From the NCBI GenBank assembly GCA_000711775.1, contig ARYC01000267.1, forward strand, positions 107,487 to 171,486: a DNA stretch of 64,000 nt, in the 5' to 3' direction. Below the pieces are notes generated by a model. It made no database searches. It worked only from the letters and a program-made list of their open reading frames with translations, and had not been told where the DNA came from. Origin of the DNA: Oxytricha trifallax. Its lineage: Eukaryota > Ciliophora > Spirotrichea > Sporadotrichida > Oxytrichidae. Positions 10,631-26,486 of this stretch are shown one piece after another. A program made the translations under genes and the position numbers. Position 1 is the stretch's first letter, and every line of letters begins with the position of its first letter.

Positions 10631-13026
10631 ATGGGTGTGTGTTTTGCATCTAGCAAAAATCTAAATGAAGTGTAAAGTTTCTTTTATCAATTTCTCATAT
10701 GATTTCGTAAAAGATTATTGAAATTTGTTGTTAAAATTTTATTTATAGTGACAATAACATTATTAAGAATACAATAAAATAGAAGCCTCTCTAAATCCTT
10801 CGAGAAGAATTGATAGATTTATTGAGACTCTACACTAATTAAAATATGAATAATGCATAGGAAATTAAGCTTGGATCTATGAAACTAGAATATCAATCTA
10901 GTCAAAATAAATCTGGCTAAGGTCAAAACTAGACAGTCAATCATTACTTCCAAATATTCTGCAACTATAGATTTTACGATTCTCACAGGAAGCATTTAGC
11001 TTTAAAAGCCCGCTAGGACGCTTAAGAAATGGAGAGAAGGTTGCTTGAGCTTGCTTAAATGGGTAGTAAGAGCGATATACATCGAAGTTCTGTAATGTTA
11101 AAAGGGATCAGTATTGATGCCAATGGAAACATTACTGCGAATGGGGGAGGTTTGGGAAATTTAAATGGGGTCTCGGATTTAACTAAGGGGAAAAACGGAG
11201 ATGAGGAGATACGAGAAAATAACATTATAGTGGCTAGTTGGATCAATGACCTAGGAAATCAATAGAAAGAGTTTGATGTAAGATCTATCTTTTCTAAAAG
11301 TTTTAACTATATAATTTAGGATAAAATACTGTTCTTTAATAATGAAACATTGCTAAATAGACAGATTTTGCTAGACCATTTTTCTAAAGAAAATAAAAAG
11401 TACTTTTATGATAAAAATATAGAGTTTTGTTGCAAGAAAGGGAAAATGCACTCACAAAATTAAGATAACTTTTTCTGTGTTGCAGATGGAGACTTAAAGA
11501 TATTTGGAGTGTTTGATGGGCATGGGATCTATGGTCATATCATCTCTGGATTTGCAGCTGGTGTCATGCTTGATTACATTCGAAACAAAAATAAAATCTT
11601 CAACATTAAAAATTTGGAAAAGGAAACAGACAAAAACGTAACTGCAGCTCTTCGCAGATGCTTTAAATATGCTTAAGAGTAGCTTAAATAAAGGTATTAA
11701 CAAATTAAAAATGAAGAGCGGGAAGAGAAACGAAAAGTAAAGTAAGATAAGCGATAAAACTAAAAACTTGAAATGGACGACGAGGATTCAAAGAGTGAAC
11801 TTATATACAAAAACAAAAATAAGGATTAAGTGGATAAGTACAGGCAGCAGCAAACCTCTTCTCCGAATAATAACAACAACTTTAATGACGAAAATGAAGA
11901 TCTATTTATGGACAGTGACGAAAACTCAGAGGATTTGTGTTCTGAATCAAGCTGGGAAACTTCAAGCGATTATGATGAAAATGATGATAAAGAATTTTTC
12001 AAGTATCAAGCTTAAAACCTACATGACAATAGTGGAATACTTTCAGATGAAAATAATCTAAAGGACGAAAAAAATGAAGCAAAGGAATATTAAAGGTAAA
12101 AGTAGGATGAGGAGCAAAAATTAATAGGCGCTTTGTCGCTCTCTAAATTAATGCCAAGCTCTAAATAGCACGGCCCTTCAAATGAAACAGAAGGTGGATT
12201 CTTAAAGCCAATTGTTTCATCAAATAACAATGAATTAAGATCATCTGAGACTATGAGGTCTAGAAAGATATTTAGAATCAATTAGAAAGGCCTTAACATC
12301 GCTGGAAATCCCTTAAAAGAAATCTAAGAGAAATCTTTGAGAGAAAAGTTAAAATCTGGTAGTGGAAGCATGAAAGGCTTTGACATTGCTCTATCTGGAA
12401 CTTCAGCAACTATAGTCATATAGACTCCTAAAAAACTTTATGTGGCTTGGGTAGGCGATTCTTAAGTAGCTCTTGGAAATATTGATAAGAAATTGAATCC
12501 AATAAAACTCACTTTTCCTGAACATACTCCTGCAGATGAAGTAGAAAAGATTAGAATATACAATCACAGAGGAGAGGTTAGGTCCTCAGTTCTTGAGAAG
12601 AAAACTCGAATTTAAGTGAGAGCTAGAATGTACCCTGGACTCTCAACTTCTCGTTCTCTTGGAGATGTATTGGCTCATTAAATAGGCGTGACAAGTGAGC
12701 CTAATATCAAGAATTCCTTTTTTATTTAACAATATGTTTAAATCACTCATAACCAATTTAAAAGACATGCTTTATATTTTTATTTGAAGATATTAAACAT
12801 AACTTAAAACGATAAGTTTATAGCTTTGGGGTCAGATGGAATTTGGGATAATATTGGATATGAAGACGTACTGGAAATTGTAAATGAATATGGTTTAAGA
12901 GACCCTGGAATGAGTTCAGAATATATATGCAGTAAGGTTAAGGATATTTGTGTGAGTGATAATTCGCTTTTGGATGACATGACTTTGATTGTTTCACATT
13001 TATAAATCAATAAGACCCTGCATTGA
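10631..13026 (+). CDS. PP2C-family (PPM) protein serine/threonine phosphatase
   Basis: Metal-dependent Ser/Thr phosphatase. Start MGVCFASSKN at 10631, with Gly2 and Cys4 suggesting N-terminal acylation and membrane anchoring. A 77 bp intron (10672-10748) follows the first 14 codons. PP2C motifs appear in order: NQDNFF (11466), VFDGHG (11511), GTSATIV (12400), VAWVGDSQ (12444), STSRSLGD (12648), SEPNI (12696), ALGSDGIWD (12827) and the final DDMTL (12973). All metal-binding Asp positions are present. A long acidic Asp/Glu/Asn-rich insert (about 11700-12250) separates the first and second halves of the domain, and a long N-terminal extension precedes it. An IES (12713-12790) interrupts the segment after SEPNI. 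Stop 13024-13026. Confidence 0.92.
12713..12790. other. IES in PP2C gene, pointer AAGA
   Basis: AAGA at 12709-12712 and 12787-12790. The join gives SEPNIKILNITQNDKFIALG, the normal PP2C spacing. The 78 bp also stay in frame if retained, so family alignment rather than a frameshift is the support. Confidence 0.72.
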
Positions 13027-13175
13027 AAAAATTTTGATTTTTTAAATAATTTTCTGATTTCTGATTGCTGATAACTGTTATTAAATAATTTATTCTTAAG
13101 CATAACTTTGCTTTTTCTCTAATTTATTTTATTTAAATGTAAATATCGATAAAAAGAAAGGATAATCTTAAAATA

Positions 13176-13860
13176 ATGCTTGAACCTAGAACACCTTATA
13201 TGAAACAAAGCACAAAAGTAAATGTAAGTTCATATTATTTCTGACAGTGTAATTTTATATGAATATAATGTTTACCCATCTTTTGTTTAACTTCTATGCT
13301 TTGATACTAATTCAACATTTTATAGTTACAGCAACTCTTGCTTGAGAACAAATCCTCAAAAAAGCTTGACCTCCATAAAAACCTAAAACCCCATACCTAT
13401 TCTTCAGCATCAGCAACCACGACGACCACGACCCTAACCCACCACACAGCTGCACCAAATCAGCAGACTATATCAATTATGGACTATAAAAATAATAGTA
13501 GTAACAATCGAAATAACTATAATAGTATTATGATGCATCCTATTCTAAGTCCTAGTAATCAAATCAGTAGTCTGATTAATAAGCACAGTATCTAGTAATA
13601 ATTTTAGAGTTCAATGATTGATTCAGTGGAAAAACGATAAGAAGAATATTTCTTTTACTATTGCTATATTTAATATAAAGTTTGTGAATTACATTTTTTT
13701 ATGTTATTATGAATAGGTTCTCATAATAGAGTTAGTTGTAGCTGAATAAATAACTACCATTGATTAGAAATCATATATAATCCAATAGAAATTTGCACGA
13801 TATCTAAGATATGTTTAAAATGCCTCAATGAAAGTATAAACCTATCAAAATAAATTATCC
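13176..13860 (+). CDS. N-terminal part of an unrecognised gene
   Basis: Frame starts MLEPRTPYMKQSTK at 13176. An intron (13218-13325) joins it to LQQLLLENKSSKKL. A Thr/Asn/Ser-rich region follows, then an IES (13649-13715, pointer GAATA). After joining, the frame reads VEKRQEEQVLIIELVVAEQ and later QQKFARYLRYVQN, a convincing folded-domain pattern that I cannot assign. Coding quality fades after about 13860 without a stop. More coding-like islands in both orientations follow up to 15.7 kb, so the rest of this gene may be scrambled. Confidence 0.65.
13649..13715. other. IES, pointer GAATA
   Basis: GAATA at 13644-13648 and 13711-13715. Joining switches from a frame that soon ends at TGA to one reading EEQVLIIELVVAEQITTID. 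Confidence 0.7.
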
Positions 13861-15700
13861 TTAATTTTATCATAATTTGTTTAAATCTACTTTACTAATG
13901 TGATAATCGTATTTTCAAGCCTTTTATTGTAAAAAGTTAAATATTTGAAGCTCTATTTTTCATTTGACTGCTAGTATTGACATTTTCTTAGGTGATTATG
14001 GGGTTTTAATTACTATTGATAAAATTGGCGTTAACTTGCTTAATTTTCTATTGAAGTCTATTTTACCCTGTTGAGCTCCCCCCTCCAGCAGAAGATAGAT
14101 ACGATTTAAGAATAAAAGTAATTCAATAAACATCCTTTAAAATCAAAGCAATATATTGATTGCTGTTGTACCTATTATTTATCCTATTTTACCACTTTAG
14201 CATTTTTGTTCAAATATAGTTCATTTAACTATCTCTATCTCTAGTAACCTGAGAGTGGGGATGCACCCACTTATTAAACCTACTTCTCTAAATTTTATTG
14301 CTATTACTAAACCTTTTTAGGTGCTATGGATTGCTTGATATTTGTGATTGATTGCTACTGCTAATTGGTTGAGAGTTGCTTTACTTCCTCGGTGAAGTTT
14401 AGGTCTTATTATAGAGGATTATTTACGATATTTGAGGTCTTTGGAATGGTAATGCAAAATATAAGAAATTTTTATATTTCAATTATAAATTTGTGCATAA
14501 ATTAAGAGTATTCAATTGTTAACATCTTAATTTTATACTAAAACTAACATGCTTTTAAACTTATAAACATAATAGTAATACTGCTTCCTCCAATTCCGTT
14601 ACTACTCATCATATTGAGTAGTTGAGCTGAGTTTCTATTATTATGTATGTTATTAACTGCTTACAATTGAGTTTAAGAATTTTATAAAGTTCCAATATTA
14701 CTAGGCTGATTAAGAGTAATCACACATTATATTTGAATAGGATTTAATCGTTTAAAGATAATCCTTTAATAAAAAACAGACGTAAAAAATAGAGTAGTTT
14801 ATGAAGAATTAGGAAGCTACTATAGAAATCCAGAACCCCCTGCACTACCAAGTTATGATCTTAAAAATGTTAAATTCTTTTTCTGTTTGCCAATGCGAAA
14901 ATTCTGACTAGTTTTTCTCAATTGTTATCCGTTCTCTTCATAAAAGTTATATAAATAAAAAACCCCTTAGATTCTCACTCAAAAAATGAATTATAAACCC
15001 ATTATATATTATTTTATCATCTTTTGTATTGTTTGAAGTTATGCTTTCTTGCCTATTTAAATCGTTCTAATTACCATTTTCTTAGCTTTGTTCTGAATTC
15101 TTTTAAAACTTAACAATAAATATAAAATCAATATTCCCTCTTGATATTTTAAATAATATTAATGATATTCTATAAATGAGAAGGAACAACAATTTTAGTG
15201 CTTCCAGATTTTAACTATGCTTATATTTGCTTTATAGGAATTTCATTGGGGCTTTAACTCTTTAATATTATAGATTGTCTCTGTTTTTAAGCATTTAAAT
15301 TAATTTATTAATTGCCAAGCTCTACCTCGGATTTTGAGAATTCATTCAAAATTTTATGATATAATAATATATTTTGTCTATTAGAATATTTAAAACTATA
15401 AACATTCACTAATTTCTAACATATTAAGCTTTAAAATAACTTTTTAATCCCTAAATTTCTTAATAATTATGGAGATTATTGCTTTCATTATTATTTTCTT
15501 AATTAATTTGCTGTCTATTAGATAAAATTGACTTTCTTTAAGATGTACTATGAAACATCATTTCACCCCCTGATTTTTAACTCAAAGGGGATATAGGTTA
15601 CTGAATCAACACTTCTGAAAACTGCCGCTGATCCTATATCAATATCATCTTTAAATCTTCTAAATAAAATAGGATAATATACCGTATTATAACTATAAAT
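13860..15700. other. region of scattered coding-like islands on both strands
   Basis: Mostly AT-rich. Protein-like stretches stand out: minus 14240-14430 (KLHRGSKATLNQLAVAI), minus 14570-14665 (NRNSAQLLNMMSSNGIGG), plus 14760-14880 (VVYEELGSYYRNPEPPALP) and minus 15566-15690 (FRRFKDDIDIGSAAVFRSVD). None has its own start and stop, and neighbouring islands face opposite ways. This fits inverted coding segments of a scrambled gene, possibly that starting at 13176, but I could not chain them with pointers. Confidence 0.45.
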
Positions 15701-15713
15701 AGAGAACATAATA

Positions 15714-16134
15714 ATATTTTAGGAATATATTCGAAATTTGGAAGTTATAATTAATTTAATTGAACTTAAATCAAATTATTGGCAGTTGAAGTTAGACAAA
15801 TTTGATGGTCTTAGGCTCATTCGATAGAGAATTAAAAATTAGCTGGACTTTATTATAAAAGGTAATATATTATCGTGTCCCTGGGGTGAGATAACTCTAC
15901 TTTAATATGAGAGTATAATTTAATGAATTTATAGGCATCAAATTAAAGTGAAGTTATCTCGCTCCAGGGATACGTTAATATAGTACCTTTTATAATAAAG
16001 TCCAGCTAATTTTTAATTCTCTATCGAGTGAGCCTAAGACCATCAAATTTGGCCTATTTTAACTGCCAATAATTTGATTTAAGTTTAATTTATTTAGTTA
16101 TAACTTCCCATTTTTGAATGTATTCCTAAAATAT
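15714..16134. mobile_element. palindromic element, TIR family ATATTTTAGGAATAC..
   Basis: A 421 bp near-perfect inverted repeat with a small centre near 15925. The core includes GAGATAACTTCA-type and TTAGCTGGACTTTATTAT blocks found in both arms. The same core palindrome recurs at about 62064-62365. The outer ends (GGAATACATTCAAAAATGGG in the right arm) resemble the ends of the elements at 6491 and 61200. No coding capacity; MITE-like. Confidence 0.82.
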
Positions 16135-17667
16135 TGACAGAGACTTACTTAAATTTAACTGTTTTTAATTATCAAATCACTCCTTAGAACCTATTATAAT
16201 AATTAGTAAAGAGCTCGAAATAATTAAAAAGGTAATTAAAATATATTGGTAGTTGTGGGTTAAATTTTGCATAAGAAGCTTAGAGTATATATTCTTAAAT
16301 ACTATTGATTGAAAAACTTACCATTTCGTTTTTATTAAAATTTTGATAGTCTTAAATGTTTGGTTGTGAATTCCTGTTTATATTACAATATAAAATCAAT
16401 TTAAATATTATGTCATTTAGTATTAATTTGAGACAAAAATAGACAAAAAAATTATGAAAATATTAAAGTTTGTAAAATAAGCTTATAAAAAAATACGACT
16501 TTTTATAAGATTTAGTTGTGTTAGTATACTTAATTTTTCAAATTGACATAAAATATAAATTAAATGAAGTATTTATAATACATTAGTTTAGTGATAGATT
16601 TCCTGATTAATCGATTTAAAATTCATTAATAGTGATTATCTAAATATTGTGTACTTCCTAGATTTCTAATATCCCTTATCTACTATGTAATCTATATCTT
16701 AAATTATTTTTTATAAACATTTATAAAATATACTAGATAAAATATTTTACCCATTTTTAAATATAAATTCATCTCACTTTCTGAAATAAAGATAAAATTT
16801 ATAATTTTGTATATCTGAAATTTATATATAAATTATATTTGAAGTGATTAATCCACCACCAACCTTGATCTACTTCATAGTGGGTGAGAGTGGCTGTAAT
16901 TTTTATTTAAAATGATTTAAATTTTTATTTTCTTGATTGCTTCCCACTTCATTACCAGCCTCATTATTAAAATATTATATTTAAATTCCACTATAAATAT
17001 ATTTTAATTGAATGAATCTATAATTAACAAATAATTATATAATTTTAAATAGATATAAGCGATATTGTTATTTAATTATCTTTCATGTTTAATTATTATT
17101 TTTATATACTTTGGAAAGTTATAATTGTAATATATTTCAATTGGTAGTTTTATATTACTTCTCTAAATATTATAGAAAACTATCAATAAGACCATTATAT
17201 AATTTATTCGAAATAATATAATTGTTTAATAATTATCTATTTAAACAAGTTTTTATTAAAGTATAGGTTAATAAAATAATAAAAGTACTAATAAAATATA
17301 ATTAAAAATAAAGATATTTATTAAAATAAACACCTATAAATAAAATAATGTGCAAAAATTAATAATCCCTTAGATTTATTTAAATTGGTATAAAAGACTC
17401 TCTTTTGATTCTTTAAGTATCACTTAGAAAATATACTAATGATTATTTATTGATGATTTTTGTGTACACTTTATATATTTATAAACTACAAACTTAGATT
17501 TTATGTTTTTTAATAAGCGCATCAGCCTTAATAATGCCCCACATGAGCATTTAATTATAATAAATATTAATATGTAAAAGAGAAAAGTATAATAATTAGT
17601 TTAATAAGAATTTTATATTAAAAAAGCATTACAGATGCAAATGCGCATGGTTAGCAACAATATTACT
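16135..17667. other. AT-rich intergenic stretch
   Basis: Very AT-rich. No motif, repeat end or credible coding segment was seen apart from the 3' tail of the kinase gene's open frame near 17670-17890. Confidence 0.5.
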
Positions 17668-20766
<3,099 letters not shown>

Positions 20767-21014
20767 AATTAGAATGATTTTAAAGTTTTGTCAAATAATT
20801 GAATTTTTAAATATTTATGCTTTAATTTGGTTCTTTTTTTTACATATTAAAAAAAATTGTTTTTTTTTTAAATCATAATTAAATGATACTAATCAGATAT
20901 TTTTAAACAACATCATATCATTAGTGAATTAGTGAATTAGAGAAATTTAATAAAATAGATTAAAATTTAATTGGAGATCTCTAATATATTAAAAATTCTC
21001 AACTAAAGGTAATC

Positions 21015-21307
21015 ATTAATACTTACTATCAATTTTATATCAAATAGGGACCCACCTTAAAGATGGGGATAGACATTCTTTTTTTTTAGAAATTTTTCTA
21101 TCTTTTTTTTTTCCTATTATTTTTCCAAAAACCTATTAGGGCCAGTTTGTGAAAATTTTTTACATCAGAAATGTAGGCATTTGGGGACCGACTGAAAGGT
21201 TTTCCTATATGTGATTTCAAAAAAAAATTTTTTTTCTGCTCCATTAGTCCACTTGTCCTGACCCCCCTCGTTGCTCGCATCGCTCGCAATTGATAGTAAG
21301 TATTAAT
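21015..21307. mobile_element. small MITE-like element, 20 bp perfect TIR
   Basis: Perfect 20 bp inverted ends ATTAATACTTACTATCAATT (21015-21034) and its complement (21288-21307). The 293 bp interior is unlike its surroundings: homopolymer T and A runs plus a short GC-rich GCTCGCATCGCTCGC stretch. No ORF of its own. It overlaps the 3' end of the open frame of the minus-strand gene next door. Confidence 0.7.
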
Positions 21308-22778
21308 TCAACGTCATATTATTATTATATAATATGCATTTTTTACTAAACGTTTGATTTGCCCTTATCTTCTTGATCCTATTCATTGTATACTTCTTAG
21401 AAATTTTTCTCAAGTTATTCTAATATGTTCATTGGCTTCTCTGAGTCTTGCTTATATAAATTAAACTAATTCTACCCTTCGTTTCTCTGGTCTATTCTGT
21501 GACTGGCCTCTATATTAACATAAAAATATTGCCCCAATACCCCATAACTGTAAGCTTATAAAAATGTATAAAATATATTTTTCTATGACATCAACATCAA
21601 CATTAAATTTCTAGAGAAGAGCCTTTCTGGGCACCTTTGGTATATAACTGCTTTAACTACTTCCTACACTTCGGTCATTATAAAAATAAAAAAATGATTT
21701 AATTATACATAAAAAATTGCATTTAAATTTAAATTAGAAATACTTTCTTATTAGTTATTGTGATTATTAGTTTTTTGAAAATTGTTATTCTCATTGACAT
21801 TATTTTTATAATATAGACATCTAAGTTACAAAAATTTATATAATCAATATTTATAAAAATAATATATTTTACATTATTATTGATAGATCTACCATTAAGG
21901 CCACTTAATACAGTACTGTCATTTTTGATTGATTACTGTTAATGCAAGTTTATAGTTGGCTTCCCTATAATATTATTATAATTAAAATTGATTCATTATA
22001 TATTTTTAATTACTATCAACAATAAAATAAATATATGATATGCTAATGTTAAATTATTATAATTATAAATAAATATTATTAGCCTTTAGATCACTACTCG
22101 AGAACTTTTGCATCAATCCATTCTATTGAGACTTTTATCCACTACCTTAATTTTTATCATCGACTGCAACTAAACGCCCTTTATTTTTATGTCTTTGTGA
22201 TGAGGATAGTTCTAAAATAAATTCACAGTTAGAATATTGCTATAAAACAATTTTATTATTTAATTTTAATTGTGCATTTAATTCAATTGCTATACCATAA
22301 TTTATTTACATATTTTGTTATATAAAATTAAATTTATAAAAATATAATCATTTAATTTAACATAACTTGAATGATTATTTTAGGCATTTGAAAATTCTCA
22401 TGAATTTTTATTTTCATAATTATATTGCATTTATAAAATATTGTAATATAAAATAATGCATAAGTTAAAAGGAATTGCAATTTGCTATTGTTCTATTTTA
22501 TATAATTTATTCAGTATCTCTCTCTTTTATAGGTTTCAAATTTTTATAAATATTTTTGGAATTAAGATATCAATCTAATTTTAAAAATTCAAAATTATTA
22601 TATTAGGTACATATAAAGGATTGTAATGGAATTTAAATAGTAATTATTTGTTTCATTGATAAAAATGACTGCTTAAAATATAATTCAACTACTTACCATC
22701 AGTATTTATAATAGCGTGTGCGCCTCCTCCATTCTACATTCTTTCTCGAGTGGGCCGCTTTGAACTGTCCACTCCCAT
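21216..22778 (-). CDS. unrecognised gene with N-myristoylation-like start
   Basis: Minus-strand start MGVDSSKRPTRERM at 22778; Gly2 with Ser5/6 fits an N-myristoylation signal. An intron-like gap (22212-22696, GTAAGT..TTTTAG, probably containing an IES) joins NTD to ELSSSQRHKNKGRLVAVDD. A second coding block lies at 21340-21678 (TEVQEVVKAVIYQRCPERL .. YGVLGQYFYVNIEASHRID .. NILEQLEKNFQEVYNEQDQ). The open frame runs into the MITE and stops at about 21216; the true end is probably near 21345. The region 21700-22080 between the blocks is unresolved. No family recognised. Confidence 0.55.
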
Positions 22779-23227
22779 GTCTCCCTAATTCACGTTATCA
22801 GAAAATTTATAATTAAATTAATTTTCTACAAAGTACAATAGATTGTAATTAATATTAATGTTCCATTAATCTTAATTTTTTTAATTAATTTTTTATTACA
22901 AAAAAACAAAAATGCAATGAAATAAATTAGCCAAGTAATGCTAAAAAAACATAATCATAAAATATTTATTTTTATTAAACTTAATCAGGAAGATCTTTAT
23001 TATTTTTTTCACAGCAATTAGCATAGTTTCCCATTATTATGATAAATTATTTGATAGAGAGTGAGTGAGTGAATAAATATTTAAGTTGCTAGAAGCGTTG
23101 AAGTTAAAAATTATGAAGATCTCTTTAATCAATCAATTTATAATCATGCAAATTTAATTATTAAAATTTTCTTTATTCGTTTTCAGTCAGAATTTTCTTA
23201 AAAAGCAAGTATATATTTTAACATTAA

Positions 23228-23243
23228 TGGGGTTTTGGGGTTT
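23228..23243 (+). repeat. isolated telomere-type repeat
   Basis: GGGGTTTTGGGGTTTT stands alone in AT-rich DNA upstream of the next gene, with no matching inverted end nearby. It could be a solo TBE end or chance. Confidence 0.35.
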
Positions 23244-23348
23244 TAAACAATTTATGTTTGAAATTTAATGTAATAAATAAATTTTGAAGAGTATGAATTT
23301 AAATATGGAATTTTGATTATTATTATTTCATAATTCAGAGCTGTATAC

Positions 23349-24320
23349 ATGGATTCCATTTTCAACAGAGATTAGAAATAATTTTATACTTTTTTCTTGA
23401 ATGTCTTTACAGAGTAAGATTTAAATCTTTCTTAATTAATCCACTCTTAGAGTTGCAAAGGCAAGAAAATATTGATTTATAAAATTTTAGCTTAAGGTAA
23501 TAACATGACTTAATTAAATATTTTACTTTCTTCTAATTGGAATTTTATTAATGTAAAATTATTTGTAGGATCCAGCATTTGAAAAGATAAGAAATGAGTT
23601 CAGATACAGATTGAATAAAATGTATACTCACCCACTTTTGGGGGATTTACTGGACTCTGGAGATATAGACTACGCTGTCTTGGATGTTTTGGAATAGTGG
23701 AGTAAATTTAAAAACCTTAATATCAGCTGCTCCTCAGCTTACATGATTCAGGAATGTTTTATAATAATGTATAATTGCTAAAAATATTGATAAATTAACA
23801 TATAACTTTGGTTTTAACTGTTATAGTATTTATAAAAAGGAGTTCTTTACATTCCCAATTGTATAAGCATTGCTGGATTTGAATATAATTTATAAACAGA
23901 AATACTACAACTTCCTCTATTTAGAGCACTCTTTCTATGAACAAGTAATAAGAGACTTCGTTAAAGAGAAATTGGAGAATATGACAACTGCTGAACGTAT
24001 GCGTTATACTTTAATAAGCTATATTTAACTACTCAATTTAAAATTATAGAATTTAACTTGCTAAAAAGAACCTCAAAAAATTTGAGATATAGATTTCTAG
24101 CACAAATTTGAAATTAATTGAAAAGGATTTAAAGATTTATACTTTGTATAAGAAAACTCATGGATTAAAACTAGGAACTAAGTATTCAGGGGCAGACAAA
24201 GTCAGAAGGTTTGAAATTAAAAATAAAATGGGGCCAAAGCAAACTAGAATATTTGATGTAATAGATTTATACTATGAGGATAAGACTCAAGAGCAATTTT
24301 TTGACAAATTTTTCTCATGA
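23349..24320 (+). CDS. uncharacterised protein
   Basis: Start MDSIFNRDQKQFYTFFLNVF at 23349, stop TGA 24318-24320. An intron at 23497-23575 (edges uncertain) and a 58 bp intron at 23769-23826 (GTATAA..TTATAG) are needed. A 28 bp IES (24031-24058, pointer ATTTAACT) then joins RYTLISYIQLAKKN to LKKFEIQISST. The product is rich in aromatic and charged residues (LLDSGDIDYAVLDVLEQW, FLYLEHSFYEQVIRDFVKE), suggesting a helical folded protein. It ends YYEDKTQEQFFDKFFS. I recognise no family. Confidence 0.75.
24031..24058. other. 28 bp IES, pointer ATTTAACT
   Basis: ATTTAACT at 24023-24030 and 24051-24058. Excision restores the frame across the junction; no splice donor fits. Confidence 0.82.
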
Positions 24321-24489
24321 TTATAAACAATTTGTAGAATACAAATTTCCAGGTTCTACTATCTATTTAAAGTTAATTAGCAAATTATTTGTAATTCTTT
24401 ACTAATCAGTATTAGCTTATTATTTTAATTGAAAAATAGAGCTTAAAGCTTGCAAAATTAAACTTAACAATAAAATTAGCTTCTATAAG

Positions 24490-26486
24490 GTGGTTTAAGT
24501 ACAGGAGTATTTCATACTAATTCATCATATTTGAAATAGGAAATCACAGCTCTTTCATAACAAAATTAATTTTAAACCATTTATCTATAATATATTCTCT
24601 TTTCTAAATTGGAATTTAGTTCAGATAATAGTATGAACTTGAAATTATTATAAATAATTAACAATAAGTCTTGAAGCCAAATTAAGGAAATATAAACAAC
24701 TTCAGCAATAAGCCAATCACAGCTACCAGAGACAATAGAAATATCGCAACCGCGCATAATTTTTATAGCAACAAGTAAAATAGCACAAGTGTGTTTTTTG
24801 CAAGTAAAAATACGAATAACAGCAATTTACAATAGATCAATTCTAAGAATCATTTTTTTATGTTAAATATTTTATATTAAATTTAGTATGTAATTGTTAT
24901 TTTTATCATTAAGCTACTTAGAATTATGTACTTAGGAGAGGAGCAGGCAACAGTAATGGAATGAATATGGGACAAATTATATATTAAAAGTAGTGTATAA
25001 ATCACTTTTTTTTATTTAATAAAGTTTTTGGACAAATATCTGATTTACACTCAACCAATATCCAAGATCAAAGCGATTATTCCAACGCCAAAAAGATTCT
25101 TGATTAAGTTTAAAACTCAAAGCATACAAATAAAGTTCTGTTAAATCCCATAAGTTTAAAAAGAGGATAGAAATAAGATTAATAGATAGTCCTTATTGAA
25201 GACTAATAAGACGCTGAAGAGGACTAAACTAGTTTGCATTCTTAAATAGAACTATTAAAAAGTAGGCGTATTGGTAGTCAATAATAATCAAAAATGAACA
25301 ATAAATTTTAGCATCCTTAGTCATAGTAAAGTCCCTCATTCTATTAAAATAACAATGACTAGTTTGCACTTCCTAGAGCTCTGAAAAACAAGTAAAATTA
25401 AAAAGAGCAAGACTTGATTCATCAAATGAGATCAGATAGAAAAGACTTTGATTATGACGAAAAAGAGGATTTCCATTCTTAGGGTATAAGAATTAAAATC
25501 AATAAAGAACGTAAGGTTATCAATCACTTGAATGCTAATCATGAAAATACAAATTTACTCTTCTATAACTTCAATGCATATGATGATGCCACTGGAACCT
25601 CATAAATTAGATAGGACAGCGCTATGTCAATTGAGAGAGTGCCAACTAGAGGTGTGAAATCGAGGAAAGAATTTAGAGAGAGATAAATCTAGTCAGCCTC
25701 CTTGTAACAGCACCCCTATAAATTCATGCAAGGCAGTAAGGCTTAGTAATAATAGAACTAGCAATAATAAACTGGTAAAAACTGGAACATATCAAATCAA
25801 AGTACTGCTGCAAATTCAATCTCTTAAAAAGATCGAAGCAATAGTAATCAATCAAGGCATAATGATCCATCAATAAATACTGGAGTGAAGCAATCTACTT
25901 ACCTTTCTGAAGTCAACGCTTATTAAAATTATTAATAAGACTCCTCAAATTAGTTGCAACAATCATAGCAAAAACAAAAATCTTACTTCAATTAATAGCA
26001 TCAAAAATAAAAGCAAAACATCCAGTTTTATTCAGGCAACAGTAAAAATCTAGAAGACCATTTTGTGAAGTAAGCTATATTGACCTCTGAAAATTATGGC
26101 AAAAATCAAGGAAGATGTTTTAGTAGCTCAAACAATCAGAGATCTAGCTATTTAAACTCTCAAAGTTAGAATAATAATAGTGGATGTGAAACTTAAGGGA
26201 TGCCTAAGGTCAGCTATAACGGACCTCAAAGCAATTCAAGCGGTGGCCATTGCAGTCTTGGATCTAAAACTACGACTGGATTCAGAAGTTTACATTAAAT
26301 GTTTTATTTATATGTTAATTTAACAAAAAGAGATTAAGTTTTATTAAATTACCATAATCTTTTAAAATACATAGCAATAAAGGACCAGGAGGAAATTTTG
26401 GTAGACTGACAAAAATAAACATGAAAAGTGTAGAGGACGAAATCGAAGAAGAAATGAGCAGTGGAGAGGAGGAAATTTTCAATTGA
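24490..26486 (+). CDS. Asn/Gln-rich protein of unknown function
   Basis: A long low-complexity protein. The first credible coding is GGLSTGVFHTNSSY near 24490; the start codon was not found. The frame is rebuilt by four pointer-supported IESs (24570-24661, 24851-24924, 24978-25037, 26296-26372). The body is Gln/Asn/Ser-rich with basic patches (TRGVKSRKEFRERQ). The C-terminus is Gly/Ser-rich and then acidic (KSVEDEIEEEMSSGEEEIFN), stop TGA 26484-26486. Such composition is common in ciliate regulatory or RNA-associated proteins, but nothing specific is visible. Confidence 0.75.
24570..24661. other. IES, pointer AATTAA
   Basis: AATTAA at 24564-24569 and 24656-24661. The join gives ALSQQNQQQVLKPNQGN. 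Confidence 0.72.
24851..24924. other. IES, pointer AGAAT
   Basis: AGAAT at 24846-24850 and 24920-24924. The join gives NSKNYVLRRGAGNSNG in frame. Confidence 0.75.
24978..25037. other. IES, pointer GGACAAAT
   Basis: GGACAAAT at 24970-24977 and 25030-25037. The join gives MNMGQISDLHSTN. Confidence 0.82.
26296..26372. other. IES, pointer TACAT
   Basis: TACAT at 26291-26295 and 26368-26372. The join gives FRSLHSNKGPGGNFGRL and leads to the acidic C-terminus. Confidence 0.78.
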
